From positions 19,255,001 to 19,319,000 of the forward strand of contig NC_133036.1 of assembly GCF_048771995.1 (NCBI RefSeq): a stretch of DNA of 64,000 nt, written 5' to 3'. Under the pieces are notes generated by a model, which saw only the letters and a program-made list of their open reading frames with translations, made no database searches and was not told the origin of the DNA. Source of the stretch: Taeniopygia guttata. Its lineage: Eukaryota; Chordata; Aves; Passeriformes; Estrildidae. Below, piece after piece: positions 24,664 through 36,000 of the stretch. The position numbers and the translations under genes are program-made. The stretch's first letter is position 1. The number at the start of each line of letters is the position of its first letter.

Positions 24664-26361
24664 CTGGGGGGAGCAGAGAGAAAGTGACAGTGGTGTCCAA
24701 GAAGGGTTTTTTCAGTCTTCACGCAGTGCCCAGCTGGTTGCTTTGGAGAGCTGTTTTCTCCAAGGGAATCCCCTCTATCCCCATGCAGAGTTCTGTGACC
24801 ACTGAAGGTCTTGACCCTGGGACATGGCACTGCACCACTCCTTAGCTGTCTAGCACCAGTCTGGGTGTCTGGCACATCTAAGCTGCAGAGGTCATTTGGG
24901 AAGTGTAGTCAAAACTTCATCCTCAAGGAACAAATTAGTCTTGAAAAAAGTAATCTTCCAAAGGCACCCAGAATCTGAACAAATTACCAGTCAAAAACCT
25001 GCTCACTGGGTAACTATTCCTTGTATACATCCTGCTCTGATTTCCAGGACTTGCATTCCTCTCAAACCATGCACATGTCACTGTGTGTCCCCATGGGGAC
25101 TGACATACCAGTCTGGCAGGTAATTATGTGCACAGGCTAAACCTCAGCGTGAGGGTGGGTGCAGCAGGGTTGTGCAACTCCTGGCTGAGCCTCAGGCCCT
25201 GCAGAGCAGCCCATACCCTTCTTGTAACCTCACAGGCTCTTTTCCTGATCCACTCTGAAGACAGAGCTCATTAAATTGGTTGCCTTGCATTGTTTCCAGT
25301 TCCAGGTGTGGTTGGAGCACCAGATATGATGTGGACTATGTCTGAGACAAGCTGTGGGCAAGTCAGCACCTGCACTGCCAGACTTGAACTAACCTAAGAA
25401 ATCTCCCAGGGGAAGAATATGGAGTGTGTCCTGCTAGTTGTCAGGTGAGTCAGCACTATGACTGCCTTTTATTTCTTTTTCTTTCATTCTTGAAAAGAAA
25501 AAAGAATTCTTTTTTTCAGAACCAAATTCAATGACACTTACATGGAGATTTTCTTCTCACAACCCATCAAGACAAGAAATTCTGGTTCAGCCTTTATAGG
25601 TTTTATTGGTTATGTAAGATTTGGCCAATTAACATAAATACTAATGACAAATGAGAGTAATGTGCAGAGTGATGGAGGTGGGCATATGAGAGGCTCTAGC
25701 ATTAGACTTCACTGGGGCACAGCAGCTCACAGGAGGGAAGCTCTGATGCTGTAAACATGACCAGAGGAAAAGCAGGGAGATGCTGAGGCCCTTGCTTACA
25801 AATGAGCTGGTCAGTGACCTCAGCAAAGGCAACCCAGAGGGTGCTGCACCCACCAGAGCACCAGGGAGCCCACTCTGGGCTAATAACACTGTCAGCGCAG
25901 GCTGAGCTTGCAGGCAGGTTTCACCTGGTTCCACTTCTGTTGCTGCCTTTACAAACCCTTTAAGAACTTTCAGTTTTTGCCACCTCAGGACAACAGACCA
26001 TGTGGGCTTCTCACAGGGTCAGTAACCATCAGATGCCTTTTTAAGGGTTCTACTCCCTGAGCTGTTCTTGGAGCCCCAGTCAGTGTTTTCAATTAAAAGA
26101 GGTTTCTAACACATTAATGAAGACCTGGAAAGCACCCTAGAGATCTAAAGTACTGTGCTGTAGAAGTAGTATGACTATTACAACCTCTATTACAACTATT
26201 ACAAGTCTTGGGAGTGGCTTTACTGCCGAACTGTGTTTAATTTATCATCTAACATAGCAGAGATTCTGGGAGAGGAAGGAAAAGCCTTTAGTGTGTTTTC
26301 AGAAAGTGCCCAAATGCCAACAGCTGTTTTCCCTAAGGAGTCAGTGCATGTTAACACCTAC
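24664..26361 (-). other. WTIP: WTIP intron between the first two LIM3 exons
   Basis: A 1.70-kb GT-AG intron, phase 0. A short CTATTACAAC-type repetition sits at about 26170-26205. Nothing else is recognised. Confidence 0.85.
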
Positions 26362-26413
26362 CTGTGCTGGGAGGATCGGCTGGTTACAGGAAGCACATTT
26401 TGGTGCAAAAACC
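26362..26413 (-). CDS. WTIP: WTIP coding exon: first zinc knuckle of LIM domain 3
   Basis: A 52-base exon too short for an ordinary ORF search. The first G completes the Thr codon split across the intron (DYH-T). Seventeen codons follow: VFAPKCASCNQPILPAQ. The CASC motif supplies the first two zinc ligands of LIM3. The acceptor ends in CTCTAG and the donor is GTAGGT. FAPKC plus PILPAQ is the AJUBA/WTIP pattern; LIMD1, as I recall it, reads differently after PILP. The reading frame passes without error into the next exon. Confidence 0.93.
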
Positions 26414-27498
26414 CTAGAGTGCAAGAAGAAAGCATTCCAATCACATTTAAAGCATCTTCAAAAAGTAGAAGCAAGAGAGACATTCTAATCCTGCCTTGTT
26501 TTTAGTAAAATGGAGATCCACAGGATTTCAAACACCTCTAATTGTTTGATGATATTCAGTGAAAAGGAGATTTGGGAAAGGTTGATCTATCCCAACTTTA
26601 CTGTTTAGGTCTTCTTGACCTTGAGGCATAGTGAATCCACCCCTCTTCCTATATATGCAATTTTTTCCCCTTCCTTTATTTATAAAACCATTCAAATTCT
26701 TCCAGAGCCTTGGTGCTTGACTACAAAGCAGCTCCTGACTTAGGGACTCCCATCTGACATCAGAAAGACATAACCATGTGTCCTAAACAGGAGAGGGGCT
26801 GATCATGGCCAGAATCTACCAGCTAAATACACAAATGGGCTTATGGTCCACAGCTGCATTTTATGACAGTCTCTGGGCCAACACTCACTGTGTCCTTGTA
26901 ACACAGTCAGACTGGCACCAACAGGGTTGAACCCAGGGTGATTTACTCCTGCTGCATAACTGAGTTATTGGTGAACTGGAGCTAGGAGCAGGATCCCATT
27001 GCCTTTGAGTGGAATCAGGAAAGAGTCCAAAAGCAATCTCTTAAACCGCTACCTTTGGTCAGGTAAGGCTCAAATTGTTCTAACAGTAACTGTTTATTAC
27101 ATGTCTTCTGTCTCAGTTAACAGAACTTACACCTGTGTCAAGCACTGCCAGAACCTCTGCTCTTGAAACAGCCAGCAGAACCTACCAACACTTGCAGAAG
27201 TGGCCTGGTATAATTAGTGTTGGTAGTCCTGAAAGAAGTAGAGAAACAGCCCCCAAGAAGCCCATCCTCTGACACAATTTGATTTTCAGCCTCACTTGGC
27301 CACTCTATGCCATACTGGGCCCATAAGGCACCACTTAACAAACCTGAAAACACTTTACAAATGCAACACATGAAAGAAGCAGTTGAGGGACACCTGAGCA
27401 AACAGGAGTGACCTTTTTCTCTATCACAAGGCTTGTAACTACACCCATGATTTAACTCCTGTAATATTTCTGAGCATGCAGTGGATTTGTGTACTCAC
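26414..27498 (-). other. WTIP: WTIP intron between LIM2 and LIM3
   Basis: A 1.09-kb GT-AG intron splitting a Thr codon (two bases before, one after). No repeat is recognised. Confidence 0.85.
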
Positions 27499-27629
27499 GT
27501 ATGGTAGTCTTTGACACAGTAAATATTGTTTTCCACATCTACAGTGAAGGGGACTCCATCCAAGCACTCGTTACACACAACACAGCGGAAGCAGCCAGGA
27601 TGGTAGGACTTTCCAAGGGCCTGTAAGAT
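27499..27629 (-). CDS. WTIP: WTIP coding exon: bulk of LIM domain 2
   Basis: A 131-base exon: 43 codons plus two bases of a split Thr codon completed by the next exon. It begins [12 protein letters not shown], continues [14 protein letters not shown], and ends YCVKDYH. Visible zinc ligands are His and Cys in HPGC, then CFRC and CVVC, then YCVKD after 18 residues. Together with the two Cys of the previous exon these complete a canonical LIM fold. Two acceptors lie nine bases apart: AAG ending at 27630 and CAG ending at 27621. The upstream one (27630) is chosen because it supplies Ile-Leu-Gln, as in the family, and gives a legal 16-residue Cys-to-His gap. The other would leave 13. The donor is GTGAGT at 27498. 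Confidence 0.93.
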
Positions 27630-29995
27630 CTTATGAGGCAAACAACAAAATAAGTGGATGCATGATTACATGAGATACTCTCTCCCCATAAACCACTGTG
27701 TCTCTCTCATTCTTAATAATGACAGTGAGAAAAGCACTTCAGGATGAAATTACCACTCTGTAGATCTGTCAGCAAGAAGCCTCTTAAAACAATCAACTTG
27801 CTTATTTTAGTGGGTTTCAGTATGCTCCCAATGAAGAGCAAGAACTGAAAATCAGGCTAAGCCCATCAGCTTTAGCTCTGCAGGGCCAGTACTGCCAATG
27901 AAAATTAAAAATGGCGTCACAGACCACTTCTGGGGAAATGTCAAATACAGGTTACTGGGATACAGAGGTTACTTTGCAAAACTTAACAGGCTGTGACAAA
28001 CAGAATCCAAACTGGTCATTACTCAAAGAAGTTAAATAACAAAACAAGAAACAAAGGGGTGCCTCTTTATTAACTAATGATCCTAATCTCCCAGAGTTAC
28101 TGACTGGTTATCACTCAGTCATAGGGGCCCATTAGTTTCTGATAAAATTCCATCACTATCCATCTGTTTGGATACTGATCCATGCACCTACCCAGGCTTT
28201 TCCCACATTGACCTTCCCTACTGCACTTTAAAGGTTTCAGGCAAAGGTCTGATGCAACCTTGGCTGCACTACTACAGAACAGATCCTCCACTCCTGATAT
28301 CCTCATACATAACACTCAGTGTGGTACTGGGACATTGAGGAGGATGCTGCAAGCCCATTAATGAGCCCCTGGGAAGAGCGAGACACAATTATCACTTTCA
28401 GGTAGCTCTCAACAGATAATAAGACCAATTCCATACATTTTGGGTGTTAAGAAGTATCTTTGGAAGGTAATTTCAAAATTTCAGCTGCTAGCACAACGCT
28501 CAGCTTGGAGCTGCTGGGAAATTTGACATGAAAAATCTACACAGACCAAGCTCCCATGGCCCTATAGGTGATTCTATGAATAGAGATCAAACCAAGAGGA
28601 AAGAAGTACAGAAAAAAAAGGCCAATTTAATTCAATTTAATTTAACCTTTTCCCCCTCTCTGATGAAGGCCTGTGGTTCAGTAGTGTCAGACTGACTATC
28701 AAGGCTGCTCTGAGCCAGCTGGTCCCTGTGCCGGGGTTGGTGCTGCTGCAGGAGCGTGCTGCGGTGCCAGCCTGGCACAGCTGTGCAGCCCCAGGCCTGG
28801 GCACAGGGCAGCTCCTCCTCCAGCCCTGCAGAGCCCCAGCTCTGCCCCGGGCCAGCACACGGCAGGGCAGGGCCAGCCGAGCTCCCAGGCACGCTGGAAT
28901 TACCCAAATTGGAGTGCTGAATTCCTGGAGCTCCCAGAGCTGTTTCCTTTTGTGAGAACACACTTGCTGATGGGAGAGAAGCAGACAAGCACCTGCCAAG
29001 CTTCCAGCTACTGAGTTCCACCAGCAAGATATTATGGACTTTTGCCTGGGATTCTGCAATTAAGGGCCAGCTCAAAACATGCACGTCAGGGTACCCCTCC
29101 CCCTTCCAGCATGACACAACTCTAGAAATTTGCTCTTGGGCTAAAATGAACAATATCCTTGTCCAACCAGTGGTGCCAGAATATGAGCCAGAATCCTCAT
29201 TAGTGAAGTCCCTGTTCCAGCTCTGACTGAACCTCCATGTGTGCAACACACCAGCTACTTCTCTTGGACACATTGAGGTTCATGCACACTTTAAAGCAAG
29301 AGGAAAATAGATACACAACAGGATCTGCCCTTCTTTGTTGTGCAAACCACTTCACTTGGTTTGGGAATTTCTGCTTAGGAAGAGCACACATAACTCTTCT
29401 TACTTTCACCCACTGAAATGATGCCAGCAGGATCTGGTCAACCCCAAAGCTCTTTGATTTTTTTTTTTTTTTTTTAATTACAAAAGTAGCTCTGACTACT
29501 GGCTCCCTAAAAATCCCCATGGCAATAACGCATTTTAAACTGCTTGTGGAGCAAGCAACAGGGGTAAACAAAGCAAGTAACAGAGCAGGTGACAAACTCA
29601 GGACTATTGATAATGTCCCTCTCTGCTCTATCCCAGATTCCACCCACATGACTGAGCTCTTGTTACCTACTGTCTTAGAGAGCACACCCACCGTGTTCCT
29701 TTACCATATTCTCATACGAAGCTGTGCTGTACTTTCTCCCTTAGTATTAAAATTCTACTTTATTTTAACTTACAAATGGCAGAATAACAGCCTTCCATGT
29801 TCTTAGGTAGCAAAGAAGCCCAACTTTCTGTACTTCATAGAAGTAGCAGAGCATGAAGGTATTTTTAATTACTGCCTCAGTTTCAAAAACTGTGTTGACA
29901 GCAGTGAAGACACAATACCAGCCTGGGTAGGGAAAAGCAGATGTCTCACAGTGCACTTCCCAAGCTACCCATCATTAGGAGTTTAGGTATCTTAC
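27630..29995 (-). other. WTIP: WTIP intron inside LIM2
   Basis: A 2.37-kb GT-AG intron, phase 0. It holds a GC-rich pocket at about 28690-28930 and a T-tract at about 29458-29475. An open frame of 213 codons crosses the GC-rich pocket but shows no domain and is taken as chance. Confidence 0.85.
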
Positions 29996-30058
29996 CATTT
30001 CCATTATGAGGTGTCCACATACAAAGCACTTGTCTGCTGTTTGCTGAAAACCCGAATA
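29996..30058 (-). CDS. WTIP: WTIP coding exon: start of LIM domain 2
   Basis: A 63-base exon of 21 whole codons, phase 0 at both ends. The acceptor is CATTTTAACAG and the donor is GTAAGA. It encodes YSGFQQTADKC, then FVCGHLIMEM. The C-F-V-C pair gives the first two zinc ligands of LIM2. YSGFQQ followed by ADKC and GHLIMEM is characteristic of AJUBA, LIMD1 and WTIP. Joined to the next exon, the spacing from the second Cys to the His ligand is 16 residues, inside the LIM range of 16-23. Confidence 0.93.
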
Positions 30059-33000
30059 CTGTTAAAATGACAGAAAAGAAAGGATCATTAGTAGCCACTC
30101 CTCTAGCCATAGAAATACCTTTTAGATGAAGACTGTGCTATTTTCCAGCCTGTGCTGTGTATGACACAGGTTTGGGAGATGTGACTCAGAAGCCTTTGCT
30201 CAGCTCTTGCAGCATGTTCAGAGACCAGTCTGGCCTTCTGATCCACTGCAATATTTCCACTGAGATTCTCCAGGTAACAGTATTATTGTAAGTTTAATTT
30301 ATGGAAAGTTTGTGTTTGATATGCAGAAACTAGCTTGAGTTGACTCTTTTGGTGGTTTTTTTAAATAACAGAGGACTCATCTCCCAAATCCTGCTCAAAT
30401 TAGCAACCTCAGACTTTGGACCTAGATTTCACTCAGTGCTATTTGCAAGCTAGAAAAATGAACCCAGACCCAAGAAGGATTTAGCTGCCTTGTGGATGCC
30501 AAGCCTTCCAGCCAGGGCAGAATCCAGCAGTGGACTCACAGGAGCCTGGGCTCACTTCACAATGTGGGTACCTCAGAAGCATGGTCCCAGGCCCACACTG
30601 CAGTGCCAAGGGCACAGCTGTGGGGAGAGGCTTTGCCTGCCTGGGACCAAAGCTCTGTGTTCCCTGCCTGAGCAGTCCCGACCTTAACTTTGTGCTCCTG
30701 TCCTCAAAGCAGATCCTGTTTCAGATGCCAAGATCTGCTTTTAGGCCTCTGTTCAGAGGTATAGAAAAACCATCCAGGTTATCAGACTGACCTACCAAAC
30801 CACAGCCTACAAACAAGAGACACCTTCCTGAGGAACTCCAGCCAAGTACGTTTGAAACTGGTGTTGGCAGGGGCTGAACTTTCCCCTCACCCTCTGCAGC
30901 CCCATCTCAGCTGAGAGCTGTGTCCCCCTGCTGAGGAAGGGGTGCCCACCTACCTGGGGATGTTGCACAGTGATGCTCTTCTAGCAGAGCTCACCTGAAA
31001 TGTGCTTTAGTTGCAGAACATAAAAGATGGGGAAGGAGAGGATGAATGTAAACCAGACTTCTCCCAGAACACAGGTTAATTGGCTCAGGCATCTAATGCA
31101 TACTCTGAGCCCAACAGAGTGTGTGTATATCTTGCTCCATTCCCCACTGGTTTAGTGGGGATTAACTGTCCCCCCCCATGTCAAAAGCCTGTGGTTCCCT
31201 GCCTGGAGCTGCCATATGTTTTCTTTTTTATTAGAGTGAGGGGATTACATGCTATGTTGGATCAATAGGTTGGAGTCAAAATTATTGTTGCTATGCAACA
31301 AAGTGATTATGTAGGAAAAGGTCTCATAGACACTTTGATGGGCCCAGAAGTCAGTAAATGATATAGCAGCTGTCACAGCCCAAAACTTACTGTGCCCTAA
31401 GAAACACAGCTCATGCAGTCTTAAGAAACTTTGAAACCTCCCTAGAAGAGATCAGGGTGTTGAGGAACAAATACAGAGGCAGGCAGTCCTAGCTGGCTAT
31501 TTCTGCAGGATACTACTTTTATTTGCTTGTTTGTTTTTCTTACTGATGCAGAAAAAAGGTCTCACTGCTTGGGATGCTTCTTGGCTGCCCCATGGCTGAG
31601 TAACCCTCTGGCTAGACTGTTCCTAGGGCTGGGAACTCCAGGCTTACTGGAAACAGGTGGGCAGGTCCTGGTGACACAGACAGCAGAGGATTAACAACAG
31701 CACAAATCCAGCTAATTCTAAAATCCCGCTGGAATGAATTTACCAGTACCATCTGGCTGTCATTTGATAAGGAATGCAAAGGAGCATTCACCCAGCTATT
31801 GATTAAGAGGGGACCTTATTCCCCCGGAAAAGAATGGCATAGTGGTCAGATTAATGGCATTTATTGCTAATTAGATTGTCATAAAGTATACTGTTTGTCA
31901 GAAAGAAAGGCTTTGCTGACACAAAATCACTCTTTATATAAGTAACCCTATTAAATTAAAACCATGATTTGTTTTTAACAAGAGAATTGTTATTAGTCAA
32001 ACACATCCAGAACTGGATTACCCCATTAAGAAGACTTTACAAAATGGCAGTAAGTCTAACAGCAGTGACAAAATATTCCCCAGGCTCAGGGAGCTGTCCT
32101 TTACCACTACACTCTTCTCTCTCCTGGTCACAGGGTCAGTCCCAGATAGACTGAAGGTCTGGTTCAGTGAGATCAGGGTTTTGGATCCAGGTCTGCTTTT
32201 ATTTTAAATCTATTTGGGCTGGAAAAGAGTAACAGCCTCAGAGCCCAGCAGCACTGTTTTCTACAGGATGGCAATGCTGTGGACGCGGCTGCTAAAAGCA
32301 AATAAATTACTTTCTTAACATTTCTGGAGCTTACTGTAAACTGCTTCTTCACACTGTTTGATCCTAACTTGGAGTGTTCAAATAGAGCTACTGTACTAAG
32401 CTTTGAATTTTAGAAGCAGAATTTAAAAGTCTTAAAATACTAATTAAAATTGTCAACGTCTGTCTTTGAAGCACTCGATTATTAACAACCCTCACAGATC
32501 TTGTGTGTGCAATGGGAGAGGAGTTGTGACTTGCTCCAGACTGCAGACAAGGCAGAACAGCCTCTTTGTGTCTCTCAGCACACCAAAATCCTCCTGGGGT
32601 GGCTCCCAGCATGGCTGGGAGGGAGAAGCTCTGGTGCCCCAAAGCTCACGAGCAGCTAACTGAGAGAGGAGAAGGTTTTGCTACACAGACTCGGAGCCCT
32701 TCTTATTACTGACAGAGTCAGAGGAGTAAAAAGAGCTTTTGAGCACAGTAGCCCCCATTCCCAATCTGGAGACATGACAAACAGGCTGAGGTGGAGCAGT
32801 CAAGTGACACAGGCTGATAGGCAAGACCCTCATGGAGAAGCCAAATCTTGGCTCTGGTTCCTGCTCCCGTGGTATTTCATAGGCACAGCTTCATTCAGGA
32901 TCTAAGCAACGTGGAACTCAATTCTAGCCTTAGTCTGTAAGGGTTCCCTCTGTGCCAGGTTCTTTAAAAAAGTCTTGTGTTGGCAGGGCAGTAAAGTGAT

Positions 33001-36000
33001 GTAAATACAGACCAATCTCAGTCTGGATGGGAACAGTCAGAAGTCTATGGACACTCAATCCACAACAAATGGGAAGTGTAATTTTGAACTCTCCCTAATA
33101 TTCATTACAGATACTCCTTAAGCATACATAAAAACACTGAGAGAAGTTGTTATTAAAAGACCAGTTCTGAAATTCAAAGCTGAAAATGAAGTGTTTCCCT
33201 TTACTCTCCCTTCTGAGACTCAGGAATACAATGCTGGGTACACCAGGATGCAAAGAAAACAAAGTGCAAGTTGAAGAGCTGGCATATTATTTTTTCCTGA
33301 TTTCTTAAGTCTGGTCTCAACTGTTTTCTCCCTTATTTACCTTGTCCTTGTCTTCTCTACCAGGATAATAAAATCTCATTTTATATGCACAAATCAAGAC
33401 TTTGTAATTCAGCTCCTCAATGATACTTACATAAAATAAGTCTCTGGAAAGCTAAATAAACACTGAGAAATATGTTAATTACATTAGAATAGAAGGGTAA
33501 AAATAAAGTAGAAGATTTGGCTGCTGAACTTTTCTTTTAATGTAAGAGGAAAACAAGACCCCTTCTGTCCTGAATATTTAGGCCTGTTAGTATCCTCCTG
33601 TGATAATCTTGGGATTTATAACTCTTCTGCCTAATATTCAATATATATGAAAGAAATTAGCAATGAATTTTGAGCATATAATGAACAATTATGCACGGAG
33701 GATAATCCCACCAAGTACTATGAGAAACTATTTCTCCTGCCTGTTCTCAGTCCTGTAGCAAATCTTGGTTGTCTACCAGGGTCTTTTAAAGTTTGATGTT
33801 CCCATCATGATTTTCAAAAGAAAAACATTCAGAAAATAGTGTGCCTGAAAAAGGCTTCAGGACCCAAACTTTCTACCTTAGGCCGTGTCAGGCCTTTGAA
33901 AAGACATGTCACTGCTCCTCCCTCCCATGCCTGGCTGTGCCCAAGGAGGGGCTGCTGCTCTTCCCTGCTGTGATGCACTCAACGAAACAAAACCTTCCTC
34001 CTGGAAACAGACCCTGGAATCTCATTCAGGCCCATTTGCTCCTTTGATGAGGATGTTCAAAACCTGCTGAAGGTTTGTGCAAGCAGAGCCAGTGGGTTAC
34101 ATTTCAGTGGGTGTGGCAGCTGCTGCCCCGGTAATGGTATGAAGCTGTAAAATCTCCAATTCACTGCTACAGCAACTGCACAGTCACCCAACGTGGCTGC
34201 TCGGCCTTGAGACTCCTACTCTTCTAGGCTTTAAGAGCTTCTGAGCAGGAGGATAAGGAGTTTTTGCCAAAATGCTTCAGGCATTTAATTCTGAAAACTA
34301 ATTTCTGAATTGGGTGCTACGCTAATAATGTATTCCAACCCCAGGCTGCCTGTAATCCCTCACAGATTCTCTGCTCCTTGGTTTCCCATTAGCAGAGCAT
34401 CTGTCTTCTCATTGCTGTATTGTTTGCTCTCTGCATGGGACCCTTACTACATGAGACACAACAATGTAAGAAATTCATGGGATCGCATTGAGAGAGGGAG
34501 CAAATACCAAATTTGGTTTCACACAGATGGGGTTTTGTTGTTGTTTTTTACATACATATTTAAATGCAGCGATTAAAATGAACTGGAAAAAAATGGGGTC
34601 TTCTTAGGCTCAAAGATAAAGGAGCCTCGTGGCAGGTGACAGGTTAACTAAAGGAAAATAGTCCAGAACTTTACTCTTGATCCTGCTGAAAGCCTTTCAT
34701 ATATCCTGTTGCTTCACTATGTCTTGCTGTCTCTGAGGAAACACTACACAGCAGTTTGCCTTCTTGCTTCTGTCTTTCCACGTTGTTATGTTTGAAGGAC
34801 AAGGACGGGCAAGGAGGGACTCCATCCTCTCTGCACAGAGGTAGCAGAGCTCCGGCCATGCACAGAATTCTGCCAGGAATTCAGCTGATCCTGAACTCTG
34901 CCAGTCAGGCATTTTACAGCCCCTGTGAAGAGACCAGCCATGTACCTACCGAGACCCTGGCTGAGCACTCACCAAGCCTACTTGCTGTGTGATTAATTAG
35001 GAGCCACTAATTATTTTCTTACCTAGATCTTCCTTAAACAAACTCCTGTGGGAGCTTCACAGTGATAATGATCAGGAAAAAAGGCTGAATCAACAGCTTT
35101 AACTCTGCATCATGTTACAGAGCCAAACATTTACTGACTTGATTCACACTGTAAAGCACTTCACACTGCACAGGGCTGTGCCCTGCTGCAGGTTGTTTAC
35201 TGTCACTGCTACTATCTACTGCATACACTGAAAGAAACTGTTTACACAAGAACCTATCTTCCTGGAACAAAAATTATCTGGATTTTAATCAAGACAGTTG
35301 TTGAGAGATTTCAATTCAGAACATAACAGCAGCTAATACCAATGTTTACTACCAAAGTGGAAACATGTCACTTTCTTACATGGGTCTTTTTCTAACCCTC
35401 CCATAGAAAAAAATTAATGCTGTCTGCTTACAAGTGTTTGGCAGGAGTTAAGACATAATTAGAAAGAGCTCTAGTTCTTTTAAGTGTGCTTCAGTTATTG
35501 TAATTTACTTTTCAATGTAATATTAAGAAAAATGGATAGGCTGACTGTTTGGACCACCATCTCAAGAGGAAATAGTGGAGTGATTATCTGGCATGAAACC
35601 AACTGGACACCACAGGCTCTTCCAACATTCCACCAGCAATGTAACATATGGGAGAGTTACAAAAGGTAGTCAGTAGTGATACATCTCAGAAAAAAGCCTG
35701 TGTTGCCTCTCCTTGTCTCCTTTGCCATGTCCCAGAGAGTGATTCCTCCAACTCATTTAACAGTCTGCAACCCAGTTCAGCAGATGCTGAGCGCCCTTTT
35801 AGTGAGCACAGACTTACTCTGAAATTCCATCGCATTGTGTTTCTCTGTGTTATCACCTGGCACAGGCACTGCCTGTGTATTGCTCTTCCATAAACCTGAG
35901 ATATTTCAGGACTCCAGCTGTTTCCCCGTGTGGCCCCTGTGGCGAGTCCTGCACGTGGCGCTCGCAGCCTTCACCCTCAGCCTCTCTCGTTGTTTATGGG

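Noticed and set aside
28632..29273. 213-codon minus-strand open frame inside a WTIP intron
   Set aside because: It crosses a GC-rich pocket where stops are rare. The translation shows no domain, and the WTIP exons join perfectly without it.
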